A stretch of 64,000 nt of DNA from Kordia sp965283645 (lineage in GTDB: Bacteria; Bacteroidota; Bacteroidia; Flavobacteriales; Flavobacteriaceae): NCBI RefSeq assembly GCF_965283645.1, contig NZ_CBDIPG010000001.1, positions 62,001 through 126,000 of the forward strand. The letters run 5' to 3'. This document shows, in pieces, positions 26,832 to 35,721 of the stretch. Numbering within the stretch: the first letter of the stretch is position 1; every line of letters begins with the position of its first letter. A program made the translations under genes and the position numbers. Under the pieces are notes generated by a model. The model had not been told where the DNA came from. It saw only the letters and a list, made by a program, of their open reading frames with translations, and searched no databases.

Positions 26832-27107
26832 TTACTCTTCTGAAAAATCTTCACTCATATCAGGAATAATTTCTTCCAAATCATCAGATTCGTCAGAAAT
26901 ATTCGTCATGGTATAATGTAGCTTACTGCTAACTTTTACTAAGTAAATTGTGTCTGGTGTTTTAACTTCAACGGCTTCAATAGTATTGTTTCGATGATCG
27001 TCAAAAATAACGATATCACGGTCTCTATAGCCGCCAGGATAGCGTTCTTGTAAAAGCTGAAGAATTTCAGGTGTCACCTTTTTATAATCTATGATTGCTT
27101 TTCTCAT
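26832..27107 (-). CDS. Conserved hypothetical acidic protein
   Basis: 91 residues. The N-terminal half (KAIIDYKKVTPEILQLL, ERYPGGYRDRDIVIFDDH) is followed by beta strands with YLVKVSS and a very acidic tail ending PDMSEDFSEE. No signal peptide or membrane helix. I have the impression of a small protein conserved in flavobacteria but cannot name a family. It converges on the DinB gene, with stops 3 bp apart. Confidence 0.75.
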   Translation of the reverse strand: MRKAIIDYKKVTPEILQLLQERYPGGYRDRDIVIFDDHRNNTIEAVEVKTPDTIYLVKVSSKLHYTMTNISDESDDLEEIIPDMSEDFSEE

Positions 27108-27221
27108 AGGAATAATTGTTTAAAATTAATACTACGGTCATAGGTAAATAGTGGGAATCTCTTATTAATTAGATTATACTAAAAGTACAACTATTTTTTT
27201 TGAAAAGAAAAATAAAATGTC

Positions 27222-27242
27222 ACCTTAACGTCTTTTTAAGGT
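27222..27242 (-). terminator. Small hairpin at the end of aroB
   Basis: ACCTTAA (27222-27228) pairs with TTAAGGT (27236-27242), overlapping the aroB stop region on the minus strand; the T-run after it is interrupted. Weak terminator candidate. Confidence 0.4.
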
Positions 27243-28309
27243 TAAGAATTGTAAAAATGAAAAGCGTCTTTAATTGTAGAATTTGGCACAATTTTATCCA
27301 AAACAGGCAATCCGATGTCGTTTAATAATACAAAATTGATGTTTCCGTGTGAATTCTTTTTATCATATTTCATAAGGTCGATAATCGTCTCATAATCAGA
27401 ATCATCAAACTGAACTTTACCATACATATCTAGAATAACCTTTTTAATTTCGGTTAACTTTTCTGTTGGAAATTGCTCTTGTTTGTTTGAAATATAGCAA
27501 GCTAAAATCATTCCGACAGCAATGGCTTCACCGTGCAAAAGCGCTTCTTTTGTTTCGTGTGTTAACAAATACGATTCAATAGCGTGTCCAAGTGTATGAC
27601 CAAAATTCAAAATTTTTCGAAGCCCTTTTTCTGTTGGATCTTCAGTCACAACTTTATTTTTAATTTGAACCGATTCATGAATCAAAATGTCCAAATCTTC
27701 AATTGTAAAACTTGAAAGATCAATCATTTTCTTCCAATAGGTTTCATCGTAAATTAAGCCATGTTTCAACATTTCGGCTAAACCACTTCGCATTTGATTT
27801 GCGGGCAATGTGTTCAAAAATGCAGTGTCAATCAAAACCATTTCTGGGATATTAATCACGCCAATTTGATTTTTTAGTGTTCCTAAATCAACACCTGTTT
27901 TTCCGCCAACGGAAGCATCAACCATTGATAATAAAGAAGTTGGGACATTTATATAGGAAATTCCACGTTTAAAAGTAGAAGCAACAAATCCACCAAGATC
28001 TGTAACAACGCCGCCACCAACATTAATCATCAAGCTTTTTCTATCTGCATCCAATTCAGAAAGCACATTCCAAACGCCTGTACATGTTTCAATATTTTTA
28101 TGAATTTCTCCTGGAGCAATTTCAATTACTTCTATAGGCGTTTCTGTAGCCAATACCGCTAAGAAATTTGGCAAGCAATGTTCGTGCGTATGTGTATCAA
28201 CTAAGATAAAAATCTTAGAATAATTACTATCTTGTAAGTGTTCGTGGAGTTTCGTGTAACAATTTGAATTGAAATGAACGAAATAATTCGCTGCTTGAAT
28301 AGAATTCAT
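27242..28309 (-). CDS. aroB: 3-dehydroquinate synthase
   Basis: 355 residues, normal length. It cyclises DAHP to 3-dehydroquinate in the shikimate pathway with NAD and a divalent metal. NAD-binding block GGGVVTDLGGFVASTFKRG is near residue 98, followed by PTSLLSMVDASVGGKTG; zinc ligands are in AEMLKHGL, GHTLGHAIE and HGEAIAVGM. Start ATG 28309, 97 bp from the divergent proline dehydrogenase gene. Single gene; aroC is at 2.5 kb. Confidence 0.97.
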   Translation of the reverse strand: MNSIQAANYFVHFNSNCYTKLHEHLQDSNYSKIFILVDTHTHEHCLPNFLAVLATETPIEVIEIAPGEIHKNIETCTGVWNVLSELDADRKSLMINVGGGVVTDLGGFVASTFKRGISYINVPTSLLSMVDASVGGKTGVDLGTLKNQIGVINIPEMVLIDTAFLNTLPANQMRSGLAEMLKHGLIYDETYWKKMIDLSSFTIEDLDILIHESVQIKNKVVTEDPTEKGLRKILNFGHTLGHAIESYLLTHETKEALLHGEAIAVGMILACYISNKQEQFPTEKLTEIKKVILDMYGKVQFDDSDYETIIDLMKYDKKNSHGNINFVLLNDIGLPVLDKIVPNSTIKDAFHFYNS

Positions 28310-28379
28310 AAACTAAAAAAAACTTTATATCGTCACAAAATAAAGCCTTTTTTAAACAAAAAAATAATAATTCAATAAC

Positions 28380-28387
28380 TATATTTG
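28380..28387 (+). promoter_or_regulatory. TAnnTTTG -7 box upstream of proline dehydrogenase
   Basis: TATATTTG at 28380-28387, 19 bp before the ATG at 28407. No good -33 TTG is found at the usual distance. Confidence 0.4.
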
Positions 28388-28406
28388 TGATAGCAATTAT
28401 TTATAA

Positions 28407-29573
28407 ATGGACCAAATTTTTAATAATACCGAGAATGCTTTTGCACTAAAAACAGATTCTCAACTCGAAAGAGCTTATTTTTTATTTAAACTTATCGCAA
28501 ATCAGCCACTTGTTCGTATTGGAACAGCGGTAACAAATTTTGCTATCAAAGCACATTTGCCAGTAGAAAGCTTGATTAGAGCGACCGTTTTTGATCATTT
28601 TTGTGGCGGAACTTCAGAAGAAGAATGTATTCCTGTAGTAGACAAAATGTTTGAAAAAGGCGTATGTAGCGTTTTAGATTATTCTGTTGAAGGAAAAGAA
28701 GAAGAAGAACAGTTTGATGCAACGTTAGAAAAAATCTTAAAAATTTTAAGGTTTGTGAAAGAAAAACAAGCAATTCCGTTTGCGGTTTTTAAACCAACTG
28801 GATTTGGACGAATTTCATTATATCAAAAAGTTGGAGAAGGAAAAGAGTTAACTTCAGACGAACAAGATGAATGGAACTGCGTTATAAATCGTTTTGATGT
28901 GGTTTGTAAAAAAGCACACGAAATGGATGTTGCTTTGTTAATTGACGGAGAAGAAAGCTGGATGCAAGATGCGGCTGACGACATTGTTGCAACTATGATG
29001 CGAAAATATAACAAAGAGAAACCAATTGTTTACAACACATTGCAGATGTATCGTTGGGATCGATTAGAATATTTAAAACAATTACACATGGATGCAAAAG
29101 CACAAGGATTTCATATTGGAATGAAATTAGTGCGTGGTGCATACATGGAAAAAGAAAATAAAAGAGCAGAAGAACTCGGATACAAATCCCCCATTTGTAT
29201 TTCAAAACAGGCAACAGATGAAAACTTTGATGCTGGTGTAATGTACATGTTAGATCATTTGGATTGTATGGCAATTTTTGCGGGAACGCATAATGAAGCA
29301 AGTTCATACAAAGTGGCAGAAATTATGAAAACGAAGCACATTGAAAATCACGATTCACGTGTTTGGTTTGGTCAATTATACGGAATGAGCGATCACATTA
29401 GTTTTAATTTAGCGGCTGAAGGATATAATGTTGCTAAATACTTACCATTCGGTCCTGTAAGAGATGTAATGCCGTATTTAATTAGAAGAGCAGAAGAAAA
29501 CACCTCTGTAGCAGGTCAGACATCAAGAGAGTTAAGCTTGTTAAAACAAGAAAAGAAACGAAGGAAATTGTAG
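28407..29573 (+). CDS. Proline dehydrogenase
   Basis: 388 residues, the single-function form (no P5C dehydrogenase domain attached). It oxidises proline to pyrroline-5-carboxylate with FAD and passes electrons to the respiratory chain. The beta/alpha-barrel motifs are visible: AVFKPTGFGR, KLVRGAYMEKE near residue 240, HNEASSY, and the C-terminal YLPFGPVRDVMPYLIRRAEEN region. The long form with two helical inserts is typical of Bacteroidetes. Divergent from aroB; a terminator overlaps its end. Confidence 0.95.
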   Translation: MDQIFNNTENAFALKTDSQLERAYFLFKLIANQPLVRIGTAVTNFAIKAHLPVESLIRATVFDHFCGGTSEEECIPVVDKMFEKGVCSVLDYSVEGKEEEEQFDATLEKILKILRFVKEKQAIPFAVFKPTGFGRISLYQKVGEGKELTSDEQDEWNCVINRFDVVCKKAHEMDVALLIDGEESWMQDAADDIVATMMRKYNKEKPIVYNTLQMYRWDRLEYLKQLHMDAKAQGFHIGMKLVRGAYMEKENKRAEELGYKSPICISKQATDENFDAGVMYMLDHLDCMAIFAGTHNEASSYKVAEIMKTKHIENHDSRVWFGQLYGMSDHISFNLAAEGYNVAKYLPFGPVRDVMPYLIRRAEENTSVAGQTSRELSLLKQEKKRRKL

Positions 29574-29592
29574 TATACATTTTCCTTTTTTT
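29561..29592 (+). terminator. Rho-independent terminator of proline dehydrogenase
   Basis: AAGGAAA (29561-29567) pairs with TTTCCTT (29581-29587), followed by a T-run. The stem includes the stop codon region of the gene. Confidence 0.65.
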
Positions 29593-29627
29593 ATACCACC
29601 AAACTATAACCAACAAATTACCAACCT

Positions 29628-32471
29628 ATGAAAACCAACCATTCAAAATTAACGTTTGCCATGCTATTGATAGTATTTATGTACGCATGCAAAGACGAAA
29701 AACCCATAGAAACCGAAGAAGAAATAAATTTTACGTTATCATACGAAAAGTTTACGTTAGCTAATGGATTGGAAGTTGTGCTTCATGAAGATCATTCAGA
29801 TCCTATGGTGGCTGTAGCTACGTTAATGCACGTTGGTTCTAATAGAGAAAAACCTGGAAAAACAGGATTTGCACACTTTTTTGAGCACATGGCATTTAAT
29901 GATTCTGAAAATGTACCAAGAGGTTCCAATAGAAAAGTAATTCCAGAATGGGGAGGAACTCGAAATGGTGGAACTTGGTCAGACGGAACTATTTACTATG
30001 AAGTTGTACCGAAAGATGCTTTTGAAAAAATTCTTTGGATAGATTCTGATCGGTTGGGATACATGATTAATACGGTTACTAAAGAAGCATTAGAGCGTGA
30101 AAAACAGGTTGTAAAGAATGAAAAACGTCAAAATTATGACAACGTTCCGTATGGTTTTACTACTGAAATAGTTCGTGCAAATTTATATCCTAAAAACCAT
30201 CCATATAATTGGACAGTAATTGGCTCTTTGCCAGATTTACAAGCTGCAACACTAGAAGATGTAAAAGAATTTTATAATGACTATTATGGTCCAAACAACG
30301 CAACGTTGGTAATTGCAGGTGATATTGATATAGAAGAAACAAAAAAATCAGTTAAAAAGTGGTTTGGCGAAATCAAAAAAGGAAAAGAGGTTAAGAAACT
30401 AACACCAATGCCTGTAACTTTAACGGAAACAAAATCGTTATATTTTGAAGATAACTTTGCCAAATTACCAGAAATTCGTTTGGTATTTCCAACGGTTGAA
30501 ATGTATCATAAAGATCAATATGCATTAGATATTTTAGGGGAAATGCTAAGCGGAAGCAAAAAATCTCCTTTATATAAAGAAATTGTTACTTCCAAAAAAT
30601 TAGCGCCAAGAGTATTATCAGGAAACTCAAGTAGTGAATTGGCTGGAGAATTTATCTTTATAGTACGAGGAAATGCAGGTGTAGATTTAAATGAGGTAAA
30701 AAACGCAATTGATAAAGCATTGGTAGATTTTGAAGCTAATTTTGATGAATCGCAATTAGAGAGAATTAAAGCACAGCAAGAAGTTAATTTATACAAAGGA
30801 AATGAATCTGTAAAGGACAAAGCTTTTTCATTAGCAAACGGAAATGTATATGCTAACGATCCTGCGCACATATTGAAAGATGCAACATACACGAAAGAAG
30901 TTACAAAAGAAGATGTAATTAGGGTTTACAATACTTATATCAAAGGAAAAAATTATGTAATGACTTCTTTTGTACCTAAAGGTCAAACTAATTTGGTAAT
31001 GAAAGATGCTGTAAAAGCAAAAGTTTATCAAGAAGAAATTGTGCAAGGAAAAGCGCATGAAGAAGTTGGGCAAGGAGAAGAGGCGAGTTATGAAAAAACA
31101 GTAACAAAACACGATCGTTCTGAGCCACCATTTGGCGATTTGCCATTGTTTAAATCGCCAGAAATTTGGACAAGTGAACTTGCAAACGGAATCAAAGTAT
31201 ATGGAATTGAAAACAATGAAGTTCCGTTGGTTTCTTTCAATATTACTATTGATGGCGGACATTATTTAGATCCAAAAGAAAAAGCTGGATTGGCAAATTT
31301 GCTTAGTAATTTGTTAATTGAAGGAACCGAATTTAAAACTCCTTCAGAATTAGAAGCGGCAATTGAGCTGTTAGGCGCAAATATTAGAATTAGAAGTGGA
31401 GATGAAGGAATTTCTATTGTTGGTGATTGTTTAGCGAAAAACTTCAGTAAAACTGTAAAATTAATAGAAGAAATTGTGTTGCATCCAAGATGGGATGAAG
31501 CTGAATTTTCTAGGTTGAAAACTGCTTTATTAACAAATCTTAAAGGAAGAGAAGCAAATCCTAGAACCATTGCCTATCAGTCGTTTAGAAAGCTTATCTA
31601 CGGCGATGATCATATTCTTGGAATTCCAAGTATTGGAACGATAGAAACCGTGAAAAATATCACTTTGAATGATTTAAAAGAATATTATACTAAAAATATG
31701 GCGGCCAATTTAGTTGATATTCATGTTGCAGGAGCGATCAATAAAACGAAAGTAGATGGTTCTTTTGCAAACCTTGGAGAAAAGTGGAAAGTGAAAGATG
31801 TTTCGTTTCCATCGTATGAATTGCCAAAACAAGAACATGCAGGGAAATTATTTTTTATAGACTTTCCAGGTGCAAAACAATCTGTTATTTACACAGGAAA
31901 ACTAGCAATTTCAGAAGCTGATCCAAACTATAATAACTTAGGATATACAAATCAAATTCTTGGTGGCGGATCAAGCGGACGCTTATTTCAAACCTTACGA
32001 ATTGAAAAAGGATATACTTATGGAGCCTATTCGTTTTTACAGCGATTAAAAGAAAAAGCTCCTTTTGTTGCACAAACAAGTGTACGTGCAAATGCTACAT
32101 TGCCTTCATTAAAAATCATTAAGGATTTAATAGGTAATTATGCTGCTAATTTTGCTGAAAATGAAGTTGAAATCACAAAAAATAAAGTCTTAAAAAGTAG
32201 TGCGAAAGATTTTGAGGAATTAAATGATAAAATTGGAATTCTTAGGCAAATTAGTAAATATGATAGATCATTTAGCTATTTAGAAGAAGATCAAAAAGAG
32301 TTGGTAGATATGAAATTATCTGATTTTCAAAATGTTATAAGTGAATATATGGATGAGTCAGAGATGTTTTACTTAGTTGTTGGAGACAAAGAAACACAAC
32401 TTGAACAAATTAATAAGTTTGGAAAAGGAGACGCTATTGAGCTTGATATCTATGGAAACTTAAAGCAATAA
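29628..32471 (+). CDS. M16-family zinc peptidase, probable lipoprotein
   Basis: 947 residues, two insulinase-type halves. A signal peptide ends at a lipobox-like YAC (Cys about residue 21). The inverted zinc motif HFFEH is at about residues 82-86 in TGFAHFFEHMAFND, and the distal glutamate lies in KQVVKNEKRQNYDN. The second half (from about residue 510) lacks the HxxEH motif, as usual, and supplies the R/Y pair in QILGGGSSGRLFQTLRIEKG YTYG. It degrades peptides in the periplasm. It resembles another M16 lipoprotein at 46 kb. Confidence 0.92.
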   Translation: MKTNHSKLTFAMLLIVFMYACKDEKPIETEEEINFTLSYEKFTLANGLEVVLHEDHSDPMVAVATLMHVGSNREKPGKTGFAHFFEHMAFNDSENVPRGSNRKVIPEWGGTRNGGTWSDGTIYYEVVPKDAFEKILWIDSDRLGYMINTVTKEALEREKQVVKNEKRQNYDNVPYGFTTEIVRANLYPKNHPYNWTVIGSLPDLQAATLEDVKEFYNDYYGPNNATLVIAGDIDIEETKKSVKKWFGEIKKGKEVKKLTPMPVTLTETKSLYFEDNFAKLPEIRLVFPTVEMYHKDQYALDILGEMLSGSKKSPLYKEIVTSKKLAPRVLSGNSSSELAGEFIFIVRGNAGVDLNEVKNAIDKALVDFEANFDESQLERIKAQQEVNLYKGNESVKDKAFSLANGNVYANDPAHILKDATYTKEVTKEDVIRVYNTYIKGKNYVMTSFVPKGQTNLVMKDAVKAKVYQEEIVQGKAHEEVGQGEEASYEKTVTKHDRSEPPFGDLPLFKSPEIWTSELANGIKVYGIENNEVPLVSFNITIDGGHYLDPKEKAGLANLLSNLLIEGTEFKTPSELEAAIELLGANIRIRSGDEGISIVGDCLAKNFSKTVKLIEEIVLHPRWDEAEFSRLKTALLTNLKGREANPRTIAYQSFRKLIYGDDHILGIPSIGTIETVKNITLNDLKEYYTKNMAANLVDIHVAGAINKTKVDGSFANLGEKWKVKDVSFPSYELPKQEHAGKLFFIDFPGAKQSVIYTGKLAISEADPNYNNLGYTNQILGGGSSGRLFQTLRIEKGYTYGAYSFLQRLKEKAPFVAQTSVRANATLPSLKIIKDLIGNYAANFAENEVEITKNKVLKSSAKDFEELNDKIGILRQISKYDRSFSYLEEDQKELVDMKLSDFQNVISEYMDESEMFYLVVGDKETQLEQINKFGKGDAIELDIYGNLKQ

Positions 32472-32479
32472 GAAATTGG

Positions 32480-32863
32480 TTATTCAACCATTTTAATAGT
32501 CTTAATTTGAGCAGTGCTGTCGCAATTTAAAATTGTAAGTTCAACTTCTTTATTGCGAAGCATTCCTTCAATAATATATAATTTACAGCTATCAACTTTA
32601 ATTTTACTTCTGGAGAAATCAACATCTCCATACGTGAGAATATTTGAAATTTCGGAAGTGTCAATCTCTTTATTATCAATCAATTGTCTGATTTCAGGAG
32701 AAAATTGACGCGCTTTCATTCGAATATTTTTTAGTGTACGTGCGTTTGGAAGATAATTAAATTCACATTTTACACCACGTCCGCGAATTAGAAAAGCAAA
32801 AATAACCAAACCAATAGCAACGCCACCTAAATAAAAACCTGTACGTCTTAAAAGACTGCTCAT
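32480..32863 (-). CDS. DUF4258 family protein with N-terminal membrane anchor
   Basis: 127 residues. An N-terminal helix (residues 8-25) anchors the protein; the rest has ARTLKNIRMKARQFSPEIRQL and SNILTYGDVDFSRSK, the pattern of DUF4258. Function unknown. The start is 3 bp after the alanine dehydrogenase stop on the minus strand, so the two are co-transcribed. This pairing is common in flavobacteria. Confidence 0.82.
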   Translation of the reverse strand: MSSLLRRTGFYLGGVAIGLVIFAFLIRGRGVKCEFNYLPNARTLKNIRMKARQFSPEIRQLIDNKEIDTSEISNILTYGDVDFSRSKIKVDSCKLYIIEGMLRNKEVELTILNCDSTAQIKTIKMVE

Positions 32864-32866
32864 GCA

Positions 32867-34066
32867 CTAAAAAATTAGAAAATTAATATCTGTATATGGA
32901 AGACTAAACCAATCTGCCACAGATTTATTAGTTAAAACTCCGTGGTAAAAGTACAAACCATTTTTCAATCCTTTGTCAAAACGAAGCGAATTTTCTAATC
33001 CGCCATCATCAGCAATTTTTAATAAATACGGTGTAAATATGTTACTTATTGATACAGAGGCAGTTCTGGAGTATCTTGCTGGAATATTTGGAACACAATA
33101 ATGAATAACACCATACTTTTCAAAGGTAGGATGGTCGTGTGTTGTGATTTCACTTGTTTCAATGCAACCGCCCATATCAATACTCACATCTATAATAACG
33201 GCGCCTTTTTTCATGTGTTCAACCATCGTTTCAGTCACAAGAATTGGCGATCTGTTTTTTCCGCGAACGGCACCAATTAACACATCACAACGTTTTAGTG
33301 CTTTCAATAAATTTTTAGGTTGAATGGTAGAAGTGTAAACTGGTCTTCCTAAATTGGTTTGAATACAACGTAATTTTGTGATAGAATTATCAAAAACTTT
33401 AATATTTGCACCAAGCCCTAAAGCGGAACGTGCGGCAAATTCACCAACAGTTCCGGCGCCAACAATTACAACTTCAGCTGGCGGAACTCCGCTAATATTT
33501 CCTAACATCAATCCGTTGCCATTATTGACATTAGCCATTAATTCGGAAGCGATTAATACTGAGGCAGTTCCTGCAATTTCACTTAGTGAACGTACGGCAG
33601 GATACGTACCATCTTCATCTCTGATGTACTCAAAAGCAAGTGCTGTAACGCGTTTGCTTGCTAAAATTTCAAAATATTTCTTTGAGCGTATTTTAATTTG
33701 TAAAGCAGAAATTAAAATCGTTTGTGGGTTTAATAATTGTAATTCGTCTAAGGTTGGTGGTTCAACTTTGAGAATAATAGGGCAGGAGAACACTTTTTGT
33801 GTATCGTTTGTGATTTCTGCACCAGCTTTTGTATAATCTTTATCGGAAAAATTAGCCTCTTTTCCAGCGCAACTTTCAATTAAGACACGATGTCCGTGTG
33901 CAACAATTGCGGCAACTGCGTCAGGAGTTAAGCAAACACGTTTCTCTTGATACGAGGTTTCCTTTGGAATTCCGATAAATAATTCTTGCTTGTGTTTTAG
34001 AATTTCAAGCGTTTCTTCTTGTGGAAGTAATTGTTGTTTGGTGAATGGTGATAAAGATTCTGCCAT
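32867..34066 (-). CDS. ald: Alanine dehydrogenase
   Basis: 399 residues. It interconverts L-alanine and pyruvate with NAD(H). The N-terminal domain has GIPKETSYQEKRVCLTPDAV with the catalytic Lys region, and the Rossmann fold is marked by VIVGAGTVGEFAARSALGLG near residue 195. Conserved VIDVSIDMGGCIETSE and NIPARYSRTAS follow. This is the alanine dehydrogenase/PNT family, and the variant without a beta subunit supports the alanine enzyme. It precedes DUF4258 and follows the triplicated cassettes. Confidence 0.93.
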   Translation of the reverse strand: MAESLSPFTKQQLLPQEETLEILKHKQELFIGIPKETSYQEKRVCLTPDAVAAIVAHGHRVLIESCAGKEANFSDKDYTKAGAEITNDTQKVFSCPIILKVEPPTLDELQLLNPQTILISALQIKIRSKKYFEILASKRVTALAFEYIRDEDGTYPAVRSLSEIAGTASVLIASELMANVNNGNGLMLGNISGVPPAEVVIVGAGTVGEFAARSALGLGANIKVFDNSITKLRCIQTNLGRPVYTSTIQPKNLLKALKRCDVLIGAVRGKNRSPILVTETMVEHMKKGAVIIDVSIDMGGCIETSEITTHDHPTFEKYGVIHYCVPNIPARYSRTASVSISNIFTPYLLKIADDGGLENSLRFDKGLKNGLYFYHGVLTNKSVADWFSLPYTDINFLIF

Positions 34067-34123
34067 GAAGCATTACAATTGGTTAAAACATGAAGTTACA
34101 AATAAATATGAAGTAAAAAAATA

Positions 34124-34645
34124 CTATTTATTTTCTTCTAACATTTCTTGTTCTTTTCGTTCGTATTCTGCGAGTTCTGCGTCAATTTTTTTGAGATCAA
34201 TTCCATACACATATTTATCAAATAGTTTAATTCGAATTAAATAAACAGAAGGAATTATAATCATCATAATTGGGATTAGCCAATAGATTTCGGTTTCATC
34301 AATATCTCGTTCTTCATTTATTAAAGCTAATATTTGGAATGAATACATTGCAATTGGAATCAAAATAACATGATACCACCAATCTCTACATGTGAAAAAC
34401 CACAATATGAGAAAAATAAGAGGTACTAATTTTCCAAAAAATACCCATGCAGTATCATATAGGCTGTATTTACTTTTAAATGTAAACAAAAAAGTTTCCC
34501 AAACTTGCTCGTTTGGAAAACTCTCGTATAAATAAAATATATAGGGTGATATTGCTATGATAATAGCAATTATACTACCCGTGACGAGGGACCCTGATTT
34601 TCGTTCTGTCGACTGTTTGTTCTGTTTCGTATGGATTGTCTTCAT
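34124..34645 (-). CDS. Four-helix membrane protein, cassette copy 1
   Basis: 173 residues from ATG 34645. Membrane segments at about 20-40, 70-87, 94-112 and 128-147, then a basic/acidic helical tail: IRLKLFDKYVYGIDLKK-like text with KKIDAELAEYERKEQEM. The family is not recognised. The ATG lies inside the lipoprotein gene at 34575-34727 in another frame (71-bp overlap). Two paralogues follow at 34910 and 35722. The paired gene arrangement occurs three times, so the protein is probably a partner of the small lipoprotein. Confidence 0.8.
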   Translation of the reverse strand: MKTIHTKQNKQSTERKSGSLVTGSIIAIIIAISPYIFYLYESFPNEQVWETFLFTFKSKYSLYDTAWVFFGKLVPLIFLILWFFTCRDWWYHVILIPIAMYSFQILALINEERDIDETEIYWLIPIMMIIIPSVYLIRIKLFDKYVYGIDLKKIDAELAEYERKEQEMLEENK

Positions 34646-34727
34646 CAGCAATACTGTCTGGGTTACAAGATACAAATAATATTGTTGATATGGCTGCTAA
34701 AATGTAAAGGTAGAATTTAGTTTTCAT
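34575..34727 (-). CDS. Small lipoprotein, cassette copy 1
   Basis: 50 residues from ATG 34727 to TAG 34575. A signal peptide ends at lipobox LFVSC with Cys at residue 21; the mature part reads CNPDSIADEDNPYETEQ then a short charged end. The stretch NPDSIADEDNPY is identical in all three copies. The 3' half overlaps the membrane protein gene in a different frame. The lipobox suggests an anchored protein facing the periplasm. Confidence 0.75.
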   Translation of the reverse strand: MKTKFYLYILAAISTILFVSCNPDSIADEDNPYETEQTVDRTKIRVPRHG

Positions 34728-34760
34728 GTGATAATTAGTTTATTTAGTTTAACGATGGGT

Positions 34761-34768
34761 CAAACTTA
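34761..34768 (-). promoter_or_regulatory. TAAGTTTG -7 box of cassette 1
   Basis: Minus-strand TAAGTTTG (plus-strand CAAACTTA) 34 bp upstream of the lipoprotein ATG. The same box stands at 35584-35591 and 36386-36393 before copies 2 and 3. A matching -33 TTG at the usual spacing is not evident. Confidence 0.45.
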
Positions 34769-34810
34769 TTGAATAACCAACTAATTATCAGAAAATTAGC
34801 AATATATATT

Positions 34811-34859
34811 TTCTACGTACTTTTGTTCAATTTTAGTCAAGTGAACAAAAGCCGTAGAA
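34811..34859. terminator. Stem-loop between cassettes 1 and 2
   Basis: TTCTACG plus TTTTGTTCA (34811-34829) pairs with TGAACAAAA plus CGTAGAA (34842-34859), interrupted by two small internal mismatches. It probably ends the cassette 2 transcript; the TTCTACGTA core recurs before the other cassettes. Confidence 0.55.
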
Positions 34860-34909
34860 TTTATAATTTTTTATATGTTTTACGTAAGTATTTTCGCGAA
34901 TATACGTAA

Positions 34910-35467
34910 TTATTTAGTTTCTATTTTATTTTGAGCTTCTTTTTCTTTCCGATCATATTCGTCAAGTTCAGCTTCTATTTTCTTTAAATCAATTCCTAGT
35001 ACGAGTTTGTCGAATAATTTTATTCTTATTAAATACACAAAAGGTATAATTATCATCATTATTGGAATTATCCACGCAATTTCCATTTCATCAATGTAAT
35101 CTGATTCGTTATTAAGAACAGTAAATAATTGAAATGCATACATTGCCACAGGTATTAGAATAACATGATACCACCAATGTTTACAAGTGAAAAACCATAA
35201 TACTAATAGTAGAAATGGTATAAATCTTGCTAATAAAAGCCAAAAATAAATATTAACATCTTCATAATATTCAACCTTGTAGGTAAAAAATGGATTTTGC
35301 CAAATTTTTGTTCTTGGAAGTCCTTTGTATAGGTAAAATATATAGGGTGAAACTGCTATTATAATGGCAACTATTGTACCTAAAACTAAACTTTTATTAA
35401 TCTTGGTGATGGGCTTTAATTTTTGATCTTTCGACTCCTTGTTCTGTTTCGTATGGGTTGTCTTCAT
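34910..35467 (-). CDS. Four-helix membrane protein, cassette copy 2
   Basis: 185 residues from ATG 35467, which lies within the lipoprotein gene 35397-35549 in another frame. Same plan as copy 1: charged N-terminus (HTKQNKESKDQK), helix 1 with GTIVAIIIAVSPYIFYLYKG, helices 2 and 3 around LLLVLWFFTCKHWWYHVILIPV, helix 4 near WIIPIMMIIIPFVYLIR, and the tail FDKLVLGIDLKKIEAELDEY. The motif FTCKxWWYHxILIPxAM is the best conserved part of the family. No known family recognised. Confidence 0.8.
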   Translation of the reverse strand: MKTTHTKQNKESKDQKLKPITKINKSLVLGTIVAIIIAVSPYIFYLYKGLPRTKIWQNPFFTYKVEYYEDVNIYFWLLLARFIPFLLLVLWFFTCKHWWYHVILIPVAMYAFQLFTVLNNESDYIDEMEIAWIIPIMMIIIPFVYLIRIKLFDKLVLGIDLKKIEAELDEYDRKEKEAQNKIETK

Positions 35468-35549
35468 CAGCAATGCTATCTGGATTACAAGATACAAATA
35501 AAATTGTTGATACGGCTGCTAATAGGTAAAGGTAGAATTTAGTTTTCAT
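35397..35549 (-). CDS. Small lipoprotein, cassette copy 2
   Basis: 50 residues from ATG 35549 to TAA 35397. It is nearly identical to copy 1 through residue 37 (signal peptide, lipobox VSC, NPDSIADEDNPYETEQ) and differs in the last 13 residues. The upstream sequence from the ATG to the -7 box is also nearly identical to copy 1, pointing to a recent duplication. It overlaps the membrane protein gene by 71 bp. Confidence 0.75.
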   Translation of the reverse strand: MKTKFYLYLLAAVSTILFVSCNPDSIADEDNPYETEQGVERSKIKAHHQD

Positions 35550-35583
35550 CTGTTTATTTTAGATTATTTAGTTTAACGATGGG

Positions 35584-35591
35584 TCAAACTT
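35584..35591 (-). promoter_or_regulatory. TAAGTTTG -7 box of cassette 2
   Basis: Minus-strand TAAGTTTG, 35 bp before the lipoprotein ATG, in a stretch of about 28 bases identical to cassette 1. Confidence 0.45.
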
Positions 35592-35630
35592 ATTGAATAA
35601 CCAAATGTTCCCTTTAAAAAAAGCATAATA

Positions 35631-35688
35631 TATTTTCTACGTATTTTTGCTAGTTTTATCACTGCTGAACGAAAATACGTAGAAAATA
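35631..35688. repeat. 17-bp perfect inverted repeat between cassettes 2 and 3
   Basis: TATTTTCTACGTATTTT (35631-35647) is the exact inverse of 35672-35688, with a 24-nt loop. It could end the cassette 3 transcript. Its core TTCTACGTA also occurs at 34811 and, as a single arm, at 36435-36450. Confidence 0.65.
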
Positions 35689-35721
35689 GTATATCTTAAA
35701 TTTATTTCAATGAACTTATTT